From contig JAWQUS010000030.1 of assembly GCA_036365455.1 (NCBI GenBank), positions 4,526,001-4,590,000 on the forward strand: a stretch of DNA of 64,000 nucleotides, written 5' to 3'. The notes under the pieces were generated by a model that saw only the letters and a program-made list of their open reading frames with translations, had not been told where the DNA came from and ran no database searches. The stretch is from Macrosoma leucophasiata. Its lineage: Eukaryota > Arthropoda > Insecta > Lepidoptera > Hedylidae. Each line of letters begins with the position of its first letter. The stretch's first letter is position 1. This document shows, one piece after another, positions 20,736-28,841 of this stretch. The position numbers and the translations under genes were made by a program.

Positions 20736-21260
20736 TGAACAATAAATATTACACATCGAGCCTAGGAAGGAGACTTCGGCTTATTTCGGGTCTGTAGAGC
20801 GTTATTTCTTTCGCATCGTACTTATTTCACGTTTGTCGACCATTTTGATATTTTTTTTTATGTATTGGTAGTGGTAAACAAGCATGCAGTTCACATTGAT
20901 GTTAAGTGATGACTGCAGCCTATAGACACCCACACAAAGACCAAGGTCAAAATGCAGATGCGTTACCACACCTGAGGCCTAAGTTGTTAAGCCTCTGTGC
21001 CGGAAATAACAAGTCCGTACATTACCACCTGACCGAAACAAGATAGTGCTGAACACTACCATTTAGCGACAAGTATATTAGGTAATGCGGTGCCTACGCC
21101 CGCGAGCTCCGTCGCTGGAGCTCTACCACCAGTAGATCATGTTGACCAATACCGGACTGTCAGTACTTACGCAGGCAGTGTACAACAGAGATGCTCTACG
21201 AAGTCGAAACGAGCCGATCGTGTCTTTCGTAGGCTCGATGTGCAAATTGTGCAATATTAA
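20736..21260 (+). repeat. dispersed repeat X, split by a family A SINE
   Basis: 20736-20855 (cacatcgagcctaggaaggag... to tttgtcgaccattttgat) and 21134-21260 (gaccaataccggactgtcag... to gtaggctcgatgt) are the two halves of a repeat that is continuous at 51625-51845 and partial at 44160-44315. The interruption is the SINE at 20856-21133. Confidence 0.75.
20856..21133 (-). mobile_element. SINE-like family A nested in repeat X
   Basis: A full-length minus-strand copy, from the poly-T start to ctaccaccagt. Confidence 0.85.
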
Positions 21261-21261
21261 T

Positions 21262-21500
21262 TGTTGAGTACTGTCAAAGAATATGTAATAATACTACGTA
21301 TAGAATGGACACATCGACGTCCGGACCGATATCCCCGCATCACCCAATCTCCTCCCCTCTTATGGGCAATGGTTGGTATTTTCGACGTGCCACGCACACA
21401 GGTGCACGTGTAAATACACGTCACTGATTGATGTCTATGTAATAGAGACTAAATTAAGCGTTTTTATGGAATTTTGGCGGAGTGTCCGCGGTGTGGTGCT
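21262..21500 (+). repeat. dispersed repeat Y, copy 1
   Basis: It shares agaatatgtaataat, acgtatagaatggacac, catcacccaatctcctcc and aattttggcggagtgtccgcgg with the clearly delimited insertion at 52546-52766. Its ends here are uncertain. Confidence 0.7.
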
Positions 21501-21775
21501 GTAGAATGAATGTGACGCCATTTCACGTAGTAGAAATATGGCTACTAACATAAACCTGGTATCATCTGATTACAAGACTCCACATCCGCTATTCGTGCGC
21601 GCAATGAAGCTATTTACATTTTATGGTGCATCAATTACTAAACGACTATGACCTATACGAATGTGGGTCATTTCTTTATTGAATCATTCCGGTATTACCT
21701 CGACGAGTGGATCACGCGAAGTTCACGCTACGAAATACGATAAAGAGTGAAGAGAGATAGATTAACAAAAATCTA

Positions 21776-22145
21776 TCTATATATATAAAAATCAATTGCT
21801 GTTCGTTAGAATCAGAATCAGAATCAGAAACTCATGGTAGGGTGACAGGCACCTCTTATGACACGTCAAAAATAAACAAAATAAATTAAAGTAAATAACA
21901 ATTGATATACATGTCAAACAAGATAAAAAATATATGTAAAGTCAAGAATATCACCAAGATAAAACTAAGTTAATCTAAATAGTTAAGTTAGTCTCGCTAA
22001 AACTCGAGAACGGCTTTACCGATTTGGCTAATTTTGGTTTTGAATGATTTTTGGAAGTCCAGGGAAGGTACAAATAGTTCGTATCTATCAAACCGTTGAC
22101 ACATTATTTCATTCCTCAGAATGCGAAGTTTGCCGGGTCAGCTAG
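21776..22145 (+). mobile_element. non-autonomous Helitron (family H4) with nested insert
   Basis: The 5' end is TCTATATATATAAAAATCAA after an A, and the 3' end is cgaagtttgccgggtcagCTAG before a T. Between two copies of gttag (near 21805 and 21992) sits an unrelated insert of about 190 bp starting with (aatcag)n, which looks like a minus-strand retroposon 3' end. Confidence 0.7.
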
Positions 22146-22148
22146 TAT

Positions 22149-22372
22149 ATTGATAAAAATCAATTGCTGTTCGTTAGTCTCGCTAAAACTCGAGAACGGC
22201 TGAATGATTTTTGGACGTCCAGGAAAGGTTTAAAAGGTAAGATATTATGAAAAAATTGAAGAGAAATAGTAAAAACCACAATTTTATTTTCCCATACAAA
22301 TAGTCCGTATCTATCAAACCTCTGACACATTATTTCATTCTGAGGCAATACGAAGTTTGCCGGGTCAACTAG
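22149..22372 (+). mobile_element. non-autonomous Helitron (family H4), second tandem copy
   Basis: It lies a few bases after the first copy. It lacks the nested insert and carries gaatgatttttggacgtccagg to cgaagtttgccgggtcaaCTAG. Confidence 0.72.
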
Positions 22373-22473
22373 TATGTAGATATTTATTACCTAGTTAACT
22401 TGACCAGAATAAGACTGTCTCAGTAGTGTAGGGTACGACGAGAAAATTAATCACGTACTGCTTTAGCAGCTTT

Positions 22474-22697
22474 TTACTGATGGTAGAGTCCCAATCTTCA
22501 GGGGTTCAATAGCTTAGGCACCACCGCATTACGTTATCTATCTGCCAACAAATGGCAGTGTTTAGCGCTATCGTGTTCCGGTTAGATGGTGATGGCCATA
22601 CATCACCATGTTACCATAAATAAGGTAACCTGTAATGACTATCATAGAGACAAAACAACTAAGGTATCAGCGGTGGCAACGCATCTGCATTTTGACC
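22474..22697 (+). mobile_element. SINE-like family A, diverged
   Basis: It runs from tactgatggtagagtcccaa to gcatctgcattttgacctctt. The final third has been replaced by the following inverted copy. Confidence 0.7.
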
Positions 22698-22706
22698 TCT
22701 TAGATT

Positions 22707-22980
22707 TTTTTTTTATATAATAAATGTGGCAAAGCGTGCAGTTCACATTGATGTTAAGTGATGACTGCAGCCTATAGACACCCACACAATGATCAGAGGT
22801 CAAAATACAGATGCGCTGCCACTCCTGAGTCATTAGGTGTTATGCCTCTGTGCCGGAAATTAGAGAGCCATACATTACCGCCTGACCGGAACACGATAGT
22901 GCTGAACACTACCATTTCGCGGCAAGTATATTAGGTAATGCGGTGGTGCCTACGCCCACGAGCTCCGTCACCACCAGTAA
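22707..22980 (-). mobile_element. SINE-like family A, inverted partner
   Basis: A minus-strand copy immediately after 22474-22697, making a second tail-to-tail pair. Part of the head is missing (gctccgtcaccaccagt). Confidence 0.8.
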
Positions 22981-23855
22981 AATGCAGCCATCCCTTAACA
23001 TCCATGTGAACTCCATGCTTTTTGCCAAATAATTAATGTTTACACAACGATTGATATACTCAACAGAGTAACTTTATTATGAAACTACTGTTAACAATGT
23101 TTTATAACCAACTATTGTTAACAATGTTACCACTCATATTTTATCCAAGAACGGACATGAAAATAATGTTAGTACAATTTTTTCTCAAAATGCTGAAACG
23201 AAAGTATACAACGCAATTGTTTGGATTGCATTGAAGCGAGCTCTTTTCATTTCCTTGCATGTCATTTTCTACTTTGCTCTGCTCTTCCAAAACAATTGGG
23301 CATAATTAAAATGGCGACTTCGCGGGAGCAAAGTTTGTGGAAATAAAACTTGTTGAAAAATGTTTCTATTAGTTTTATTTCCACACTATACTAGACTATA
23401 GAGAAAAGCAATGGAAACATGACTAAAAGATGTAATTATGAATGTATGGACCAAATTGATCAACAAAATAACTTTACGGTGTCAAGACTGCGGAGCGTAG
23501 GCCCATATTTTTTATATTCTCGGGCGTTGGTGCCGCATTACGCATAACACGGAATACCTATGTGAAATTATTAATGACCAGGTAATTTCTGCTCTTAAGC
23601 ATTATACCTTAGGCTTTCGTAGTGGCAATGTACTTCATTTACAGTCTTGAAAAAATAAATCTAAATTTAAATATCGATACGGGTACCTTTAGACCGATAC
23701 CCGTATTGACATTTAATTTAATAATGTTCGTTTCTTATATTAAGTTACTTACGGCCAAATACCCAAACGTTACTCAAATCTAAGTGGGACTTAAAAGTCT
23801 TCTGTCTTTATAAAATACGTTCAAACGAAAGAGATAGCGCACATTTGAGGGTTGC
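22981..23855. other. no gene recognised; weak family A trace
   Basis: 23495-23645 (ggagcgtaggccc, ggcgttggtgccgcattac, gcattataccttaggc) looks like a badly decayed family A copy. The rest holds nothing I can place. Confidence 0.4.
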
Positions 23856-23867
23856 TTAAAATTGAGT

Positions 23868-24434
23868 CATCATCATCATCATTTCAGCCAAAATACGTCC
23901 ACTGCTGAACAAAGGCCTCCCCCAAAGAATGCCACAACGAACGGTCCTGGGCCGCCCTCATCCAGCGATTGCCCGCGACCTTCACCAGGTCGTCGGTCCA
24001 TCTTGTGGGAGGCCTGCCTACGCTTCGCTTTCCGGTACGCGGTCGCCACTCGAGAACTGCTCTGCCCCAACGGCCGTCAGTTCGTCGAGCTATGTGCCCT
24101 GCCCACTGCCACTTGAGTCTCGCTATTCGGTGAGCTATGTCGGTAACTTTGGTTCTCATGCGGATCTCCTCATATCTGATTCGGTCTCGCAGAGAAACTC
24201 CAAGCATAGCTCTCTCCATTGCTCTCTGAGTGACCTTGAGCCTTCTTATGAGGCCCATAGTGAGCGACCACGTTTCTGTCCCATAAGTCATCACTGGCAA
24301 CACACACTGATCAAAGACCTTTTTCTTGAGACACTGCGGTAAGTCGGACGAGAAGATGAACCGTAGCTTCCCGAACGCTGCCCAACCGAGTTGGATTCGG
24401 CGATTGACCTCTTTCTCGAAGTTGGACCGACCTT
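23868..24434 (-). mobile_element. 5'-truncated RTE-clade LINE with 12-bp target duplication
   Basis: It is flanked by TTAAAATTGAGT at 23856-23867 and 24435-24446. The 3' end (low coordinate) carries an (ATG)n repeat, as is usual for RTE elements. Heavy 5' truncation and the long duplication are the signature of target-primed reverse transcription. Confidence 0.92.
23884..24434 (-). CDS. RTE-clade reverse transcriptase, C-terminal 180 codons (open)
   Basis: This is the post-catalytic thumb and C-terminal part of an RTE-type ORF2 protein (apurinic endonuclease plus reverse transcriptase). Visible blocks: NFEKEVNRRIQLGWAAFGKL, VFDQCVLPVMTYGTETWSL, RIRYEEIRMRTKV, LKWQWAGHIARRTDGRWG and GRPPTRWTDDLVK. 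The endonuclease and the RT catalytic motifs lie upstream of the truncation point and are absent, so it is not functional by itself. The frame runs without a stop, and the open reading continues a few codons into flanking DNA upstream of 24434. The lack of stops and the intact target duplication suggest a fairly recent insertion. Confidence 0.88.
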
Positions 24435-24446
24435 TTAAAATTGAGT

Positions 24447-25149
24447 GACGTTTGAGTATTCGGCCATTAGTTTTCAATAGTAAGTGATTAAAGCAATATT
24501 TAATTTTGGTTGCAGCTGAAGAGCTGTATGTAGCCTGTAGCTACTTCCTTCGTGACATTTTATAATTCACTGTTGCTATTCCCAAACAATTGGGTGTGAT
24601 TAAAACGGGTGACATCGTAGAAATAAGTTCGTAGAAATAAAAGTGGTGGAAAATAACTCTATGGAATGCCACAAAGTATTTGTAAAGATAAGCAGTAAAA
24701 TATACAATCGGGATTCCAGGCACGCGTCACATTTAAAGAAAAACTTTTATCGGTAAATGATGTATGGACAAAGCGCTGATATATTTGATATCAGATTAAA
24801 TTGTATGAATGTTCAATCGAATGTCGTAGAATAAATAATCGGCCGATATTATGAGTTTCTGCGATAAAAGATCAACGTCTTTGATAAATAAAAGTCGGTA
24901 TTTATTTATGTGAGTCCTTCGAACGTTTCCTTGTTCTGACTTATTGAATGACTTCTAATACAGCTTAATATTACATTTTATTTTAATAAAAGCGAAAGGT
25001 CACCTATCGCGAAATATACGTTACAATAATGTTCAACCAAAAAAAGCTATGACGGTGGACATACGCAGTCTATAGGAATGAAGTATGTGATGATACCGGG
25101 GATGAATTAAACGCACTGAGTCATGTAAATCACTATATTAGGTAGATGC
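24447..25149. other. no recognised feature
   Basis: AT-rich, with no supported gene. Confidence 0.4.
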
Positions 25150-25755
25150 GGATACATACAGCGGTACACATATTTGGGATTGACAATTGACCATAGATTT
25201 ACTTGGAGGCTACACATAGAAGCGACATGTGCAAAGTTGAGAGCAATTATGGCAAAATTTAAAATAGTAAAAAACAGAGTCCCTTATAATATATTGCTTC
25301 AACTGTATAAAGCATTGGCGGAAAGTATAATTGCTTATGGTCTTAGCAGCTACGGTCGAACGTTCAAGTCATATATCGATCAAATATTTAGACTACAAGT
25401 AAGAATATTGAAAGTAATTTTACCAAATAAAATAAAAACAAATTTAATTAATGATGAAATAGGAATATTTAAATACTGTAATGTTATGCCAATACATAAG
25501 AAAGTTGAACAAATGCTAATTATTGAAAATTATCTCAAGTATAAAGATAACAAAATTATAAACCATAATATATATACTCGGCAAATAAAAAAAGAGCTCC
25601 TGCAAAAAATATCAGCAGCAAATTTTTATGGAGAACGCACCACAACTTTTTTATTGCCGAGATTAATAAACAAACTGCCACCCGACCTTAAAAATAAACT
25701 AAACCAGAAAAATTTTAAAAACGTAATTAAACAACACTACTTTTCTACACTATGA
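25150..25755 (+). CDS. non-LTR retrotransposon reverse transcriptase, C-terminal fragment (open)
   Basis: The frame opens within the element, with YLGLTIDHRFTW at its start and a C-terminal RT region after it (YKALAESIIAYGLSSYGRTF, FRLQVRILKVILP). It ends LPPDLKNKLNQKNFKNVIKQ-HYF and a stop. This pattern of 'G.t.d..l.W..H', 'Y..l..s...Yg...wg' and a closing 'lP..l' block is typical of Jockey/CR1-type LINEs. The catalytic core is missing because of 5' truncation. The first codon is not a real start: the reading continues from upstream sequence and the nominal start is TTG. Roughly 200 codons remain open. Confidence 0.8.
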   Translation, partial: GYIQRYTYLGLTIDHRFTWRLHIEATCAKLRAIMAKFKIVKNRVPYNILLQLYKALAESIIAYGLSSYGRTFKSYIDQIFRLQVRILKVILPNKIKTNLINDEIGIFKYCNVMPIHKKVEQMLIIENYLKYKDNKIINHNIYTRQIKKELLQKISAANFYGERTTTFLLPRLINKLPPDLKNKLNQKNFKNVIKQHYFSTL

Positions 25756-26215
25756 ATTCAGAAAAATTATGAGAAAAAAAAAAATAAGTGCCGTAAAATT
25801 GGAACAGCCTGTAGGTGCAAGTCCGATAACTTGTTTCTTTTGTCTGCTCGGCACCGAGTCGCCGATTGCTTACCTACTGTGTTGTTTACGCATTAGATTA
25901 ATTATTTCAAATAACCCGCGTGTGATTCACATTTTGTTAAACAAACATGATATGCTTATTCTTGTATAACGTATCTATTACTAATAATAAGTTTAATGAG
26001 GAATTGCAACTTCCGTACAAACCATCTCTGGTTTAAGGGAGTGAAGCTGATCGGCAAATATGTATTTCACTGTGTATTCATAAATAAATAAATAAAAAAA
26101 TAAATAACATATAATTAACTAAACTTAAAACAACAGACAGATCAAAGCTATTCGCAGAGTGGTTCTTCTTATGGATGGTGGTGAAATGGTCTGAAATAAA
26201 TGAATTGAATTGAAT
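25756..26215 (+). mobile_element. LINE 3' UTR and (GAATT)n tail of the preceding element
   Basis: The non-coding sequence ends in gaattgaattgaatt at about 26203-26216, a tandem tail typical of LINEs. Confidence 0.6.
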
Positions 26216-26520
26216 TATAGTTATACCAACTGTGGTTGATTTATACTTTCCTTTACAATTTGGGATACGTGTTTAAAGTGAAATTCTTTCATAACAAAAT
26301 ACAATATCGATACCTATAATCGCGGTCTTTATTTATTTATTTATTCTTTATTGTTACAAAATAATTTACAAATGATGTAACAAATGGCGGACTTAATGCT
26401 AAAAGCGTTCTCTACCAGTCAACCATTGGTAGTATAGAGAAAATAGTAGGCGGTGTAACGAATAAAGATATTATATAATAGATAAATCTAATCTAATAGT
26501 AGAATATCACATACATAATA
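26216..26520. other. no recognised feature
   Basis: AT-rich flank of the mariner; a TA at 26519-26520 is its target site. Confidence 0.5.
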
Positions 26521-26699
26521 GGTTGGGGAAAAAGTCTTTTCGCATTATAGTATGTATGAACTTGTAATAAAATCTCTTTGGCTGTAGTATTTGTATCTGT
26601 CTGGTTTTGGTATCATTGAAAGTTAAAATTTTAAAGAACGTGATTCCAAATTCAAATTAGGCAAATGTGTGATTTTCATTTGTTTTTCGTACTGCCAAG

Positions 26700-27211
26700 A
26701 TGAGTGAATCTAATGAAGAAATTCGATACATTTTAAAATTTTACTACAAAAAAGGTAAAAATGCAACGCAAGCCGCGAAAAAAATTTGCTTTGTTTATGG
26801 ACCTAGTGCAGTATCTGTGAGAGTAGCACAAATTTGGTTTAAGCGTTTTCAATCCGGAAATTTTGATGTCAAAGATGCACCTCGCTCTGGTCGCCCTATT
26901 ACGGATAAAATGGATGCCATTTTTGAAAAAGTGGAGCAAGATCCACATATCAGTAGATACGACGTAGCTGAAGAACTGAGAATTGATCACAAAACAGGTT
27001 TGGCGCATTTGAAAAAATCTGGGTACAAAAAAAAGCTCGATATTTGGGTACCTCACGAGCTCACTGAAAGAAACCTAATGAACCGTGTACTCATTTGTGA
27101 TTCTTGATTACGACGCAATGAAACCGAATCATTTTTGAAGAAGCTGATAACTGTTGATGAAAAGTGGATCACGTACGACAAGAACGTGCGAAAAAGGTCG
27201 TGGTCAAAGGC
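26700..27211 (+). pseudogene. mariner transposase, N-terminal half (nonsense mutation, then split)
   Basis: It starts at ATG 26700 (MSESNEEIRY). The first 110 or so residues form the paired helix-turn-helix that binds the inverted repeats (QIWFKRFQSGNFDVKD, APRSGRPITDK). They are followed by the linker WVPHELTE, used by mariner for dimer contacts. A TGA at 27105-27107 replaces a Leu codon seen as TTA in copy 3. After it the frame continues to the first catalytic Asp (VDEKW, where the other copies have GDEKW or GDDKW). The retrovirus enters 17 codons later. The downstream half at 35227-35743 stays in the same frame, so apart from the insertion the only break I see is the one nonsense codon. 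Confidence 0.92.
27208..27211. repeat. 4-bp target-site duplication (AGGC), left copy
   Basis: AGGC precedes the 5' LTR and is repeated at 35226-35229. The uninterrupted target in mariner copy 3 reads tcaaaggccgatcagg. Confidence 0.93.
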
Positions 27212-27567
27212 TGTTATAGTATGAGTAATATATTTTTACCCTTTTTTTTGATTACGTCACCCCATGGCTGATGCAATATTTCGCCCAATTAAGTAATCGC
27301 GTCCTCATTGAATATAATTCCCCTTTTGTCTTTATCAATAGCTCTCTGTTTTGGTCCGCGGCACGAGTAACTTTTTCGTCATCGTCCTAAATTGGGACAC
27401 GGTTATAATCATGCCGTTATGTTCACATGTAAGATAGTTTTTGCTACCCAAGTTGAGTTCATCCTAAGCCTCTCTAGTAATTAGACGTATTGTAGCTATA
27501 AATAGTTTTAAATAATTATAATAAATATTTTTTTTTAAAAACAATTACGAAGTATCATTTCGTAACA
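27212..27567 (+). repeat. 5' LTR
   Basis: 356 bp, from TGTTATAG to CGTAACA. It contains a TATA box (TATAAATA, 27497-27504) and an AATAAA at 27520-27525, so it can serve as both promoter and polyadenylation region. Confidence 0.95.
27497..27504 (+). promoter_or_regulatory. TATA box of the 5' LTR
   Basis: TATAAATA lies 64 bp before the LTR end, so transcription would start near 27525-27530 (inference). The same box is at 35155-35162 in the 3' LTR. Confidence 0.7.
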
Positions 27568-27569
27568 AT

Positions 27570-27587
27570 TGGCGCAGTCGGTAGGAT
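27570..27587 (+). promoter_or_regulatory. primer binding site, tRNA-Ser type
   Basis: TGGCGCAGTCGGTAGGAT begins 2 nt after the LTR. It is complementary to the 3' end of insect tRNA-Ser (...CCGACTGCGCCA), the primer type known for 17.6/297/ZAM rather than the tRNA-Lys of gypsy. Confidence 0.85.
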
Positions 27588-27713
27588 ATTATAGTGCGCG
27601 TCGCGTTTCGAGTTAACGGCATATTAACTTCGAGCAGACATCCCATCCAGAATCTTCCCGTACGTCGGTAACGGCCAGGGGCAAGAAGAAAGAAAACCAA
27701 GACCTGTGCAAGT

Positions 27714-27739
27714 ATGAAGACGGCATATCTTCTTCTCGC
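27714..27739 (+). CDS. env: putative env leader exon (nine-codon signal-peptide start) with splice donor
   Basis: An ATG at 27714 opens a frame of eight complete codons (mostly hydrophobic after a Lys) plus two bases. It is followed at 27740 by GTAAGT, a perfect donor. Left unspliced, the frame stops at once (the TAA inside the donor). If joined to the acceptor whose exon begins at 32425, the reading phase matches env exactly, and the combined N terminus would have the length and hydrophobicity of a signal peptide. Env expression from a spliced subgenomic RNA is established for errantiviruses. The exact exon here is inference from the sequence. Confidence 0.7.
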
Positions 27740-27879
27740 GTAAGTCCTTGCATATCTTTTTCTTGCTGGAAGGTGATGATAGACGTGCGTATCCATAAAA
27801 CCTTTTTGTCTTATTTTTGTTGTTGACTATTTGTGTTAACTATTTGTGTTTTGTGTGGTTGTATTTTTTTGGTATAAAA

Positions 27880-28827
27880 ATGGTGGATAGTAGAGTAACA
27901 AAGGTACCTGTGGAGCCATTGTTGCCCACGAATCAACTCTTATCCATTATACCTAAATTCAGTGAAAAAACTAACAATTTAAACGTTTTCACTGATAATG
28001 TTAAAAAGGCGATAGAATTGGCAAATCCAACCCAAAAAATATTATTATTGCCATACGTTGTTTCGCAATTAGAAGGAAAGGCGGCGGTGTTCGCAAATAA
28101 TAGAAGTTTTAAAGACATAAATGTGTTGTTAGATGAGTTAAACAATACTTTTAGTAACAAAAGGACTTTTAGAGAAATATTGTTAGAGGTACAAGACACC
28201 CGACAGGTGGGGTCAGTGGCAAGTTACGTGGACAAAATGTCTACCTTAAAGGATGAACTCCTGACCATCGATAGAGGCCCTATCGATGATCATATAATTA
28301 ATGAGAGGGATAGGTTAATATTGAATAGTTTTTTAGTGGGCTTAGAACCCCAATTTTATGATAAGGTATGGCCGCATAATCCGGCAACTTCAAACGAAGC
28401 GTTTAAAATGGCTCTGGAAGCAGAACGAGCACATAAATATTATTCCTCATCTAGGACGAGAGAGAATAGGGGAAATTCTACACGACACCATAATAACAGT
28501 TATCAAAATCGTAACAGGGATAATAATCCAAATACACGAAATCCTTCTGGCATTTCGAACCAAAATACTATGCAAAATAGATCTAACAACTATAATAATC
28601 GTTATTGTACTTTTTGCAAAATGACAGGACATACTATTGATTATTGTAGGCGTCGTGATAGGGAAAGAGGAAGATTACCCGTTAGTAACGCTCATACATC
28701 TAGATCCAGACCAATTAATAATGTTAACAGTTTAAACTCAGAGGAGGGGACTGTGGAGCAGTCAGCACCCCTACTCGAGGCAGAGGAAGCGTCGACTCTC
28801 CTCAATCTGCTCAATGTCAACAATTAA
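27880..28827 (+). CDS. gag: Gag polyprotein
   Basis: A structural protein of about 315 residues that assembles the virus-like particle and packages the genomic RNA. I start at ATG 27880 (context AAAATGG); the open frame reaches further back but only with TTG codons. The first 180 or so residues (VSQLEGKAAVFA, FRDILLEV-like helices, DRLILNSFLVGLEP) resemble the Ty3/gypsy capsid fold. A basic Asn/Arg-rich stretch follows (residues about 195-240). Then comes one CCHC zinc knuckle, Cys243-x2-Cys246-x4-His251-x4-Cys256, which should bind RNA. The last third is low complexity. A -1 slippery site at 28731-28737 lies 30 codons before the stop, and the pol frame opens in the overlap. The frame has no internal defect. 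Confidence 0.9.
   Translation: MVDSRVTKVPVEPLLPTNQLLSIIPKFSEKTNNLNVFTDNVKKAIELANPTQKILLLPYVVSQLEGKAAVFANNRSFKDINVLLDELNNTFSNKRTFREILLEVQDTRQVGSVASYVDKMSTLKDELLTIDRGPIDDHIINERDRLILNSFLVGLEPQFYDKVWPHNPATSNEAFKMALEAERAHKYYSSSRTRENRGNSTRHHNNSYQNRNRDNNPNTRNPSGISNQNTMQNRSNNYNNRYCTFCKMTGHTIDYCRRRDRERGRLPVSNAHTSRSRPINNVNSLNSEEGTVEQSAPLLEAEEASTLLNLLNVNN
28731..28776 (+). promoter_or_regulatory. -1 ribosomal frameshift signal (gag to pol)
   Basis: The heptamer T TTA AAC (28731-28737) sits in the gag frame exactly as the X XXY YYZ rule requires, just after the pol frame opens (its last upstream stop is 28725-28727). Downstream, GAGGAGGGG (28741-28749) pairs with CCCCTACTC (28768-28776) with one mismatch, and ACTG/CAGT form an inner hairpin. 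Counting from the mismatch, the main stem starts 7 nt after the heptamer. Confidence 0.8.
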
Positions 28828-28841
28828 AGAAAAATAAATTA

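Larger units (their letters stand above)
26521..27211 (+). mobile_element. mariner transposon copy 2, left half
   Basis: It begins ggttggggaaaaag after TA. It is interrupted at 27211 by the retrovirus and continues at 35226-35817. Removing the insert and one copy of AGGC gives about 1,279 bp, matching copy 3 (1,278 bp). Confidence 0.95.

Noticed and set aside
23862..24342. Plus-strand frames of 84 and 137 codons
   Set aside because: Antisense to the RTE reverse-transcriptase fragment.
27817..27879. Extension of gag 21 codons upstream
   Set aside because: The extension has only TTG codons as possible starts. ATG 27880 has a good context and gives a normal Gag.
28358..28624. 88-codon plus-strand frame inside gag
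   Set aside because: An out-of-frame shadow of gag, with no independent support.
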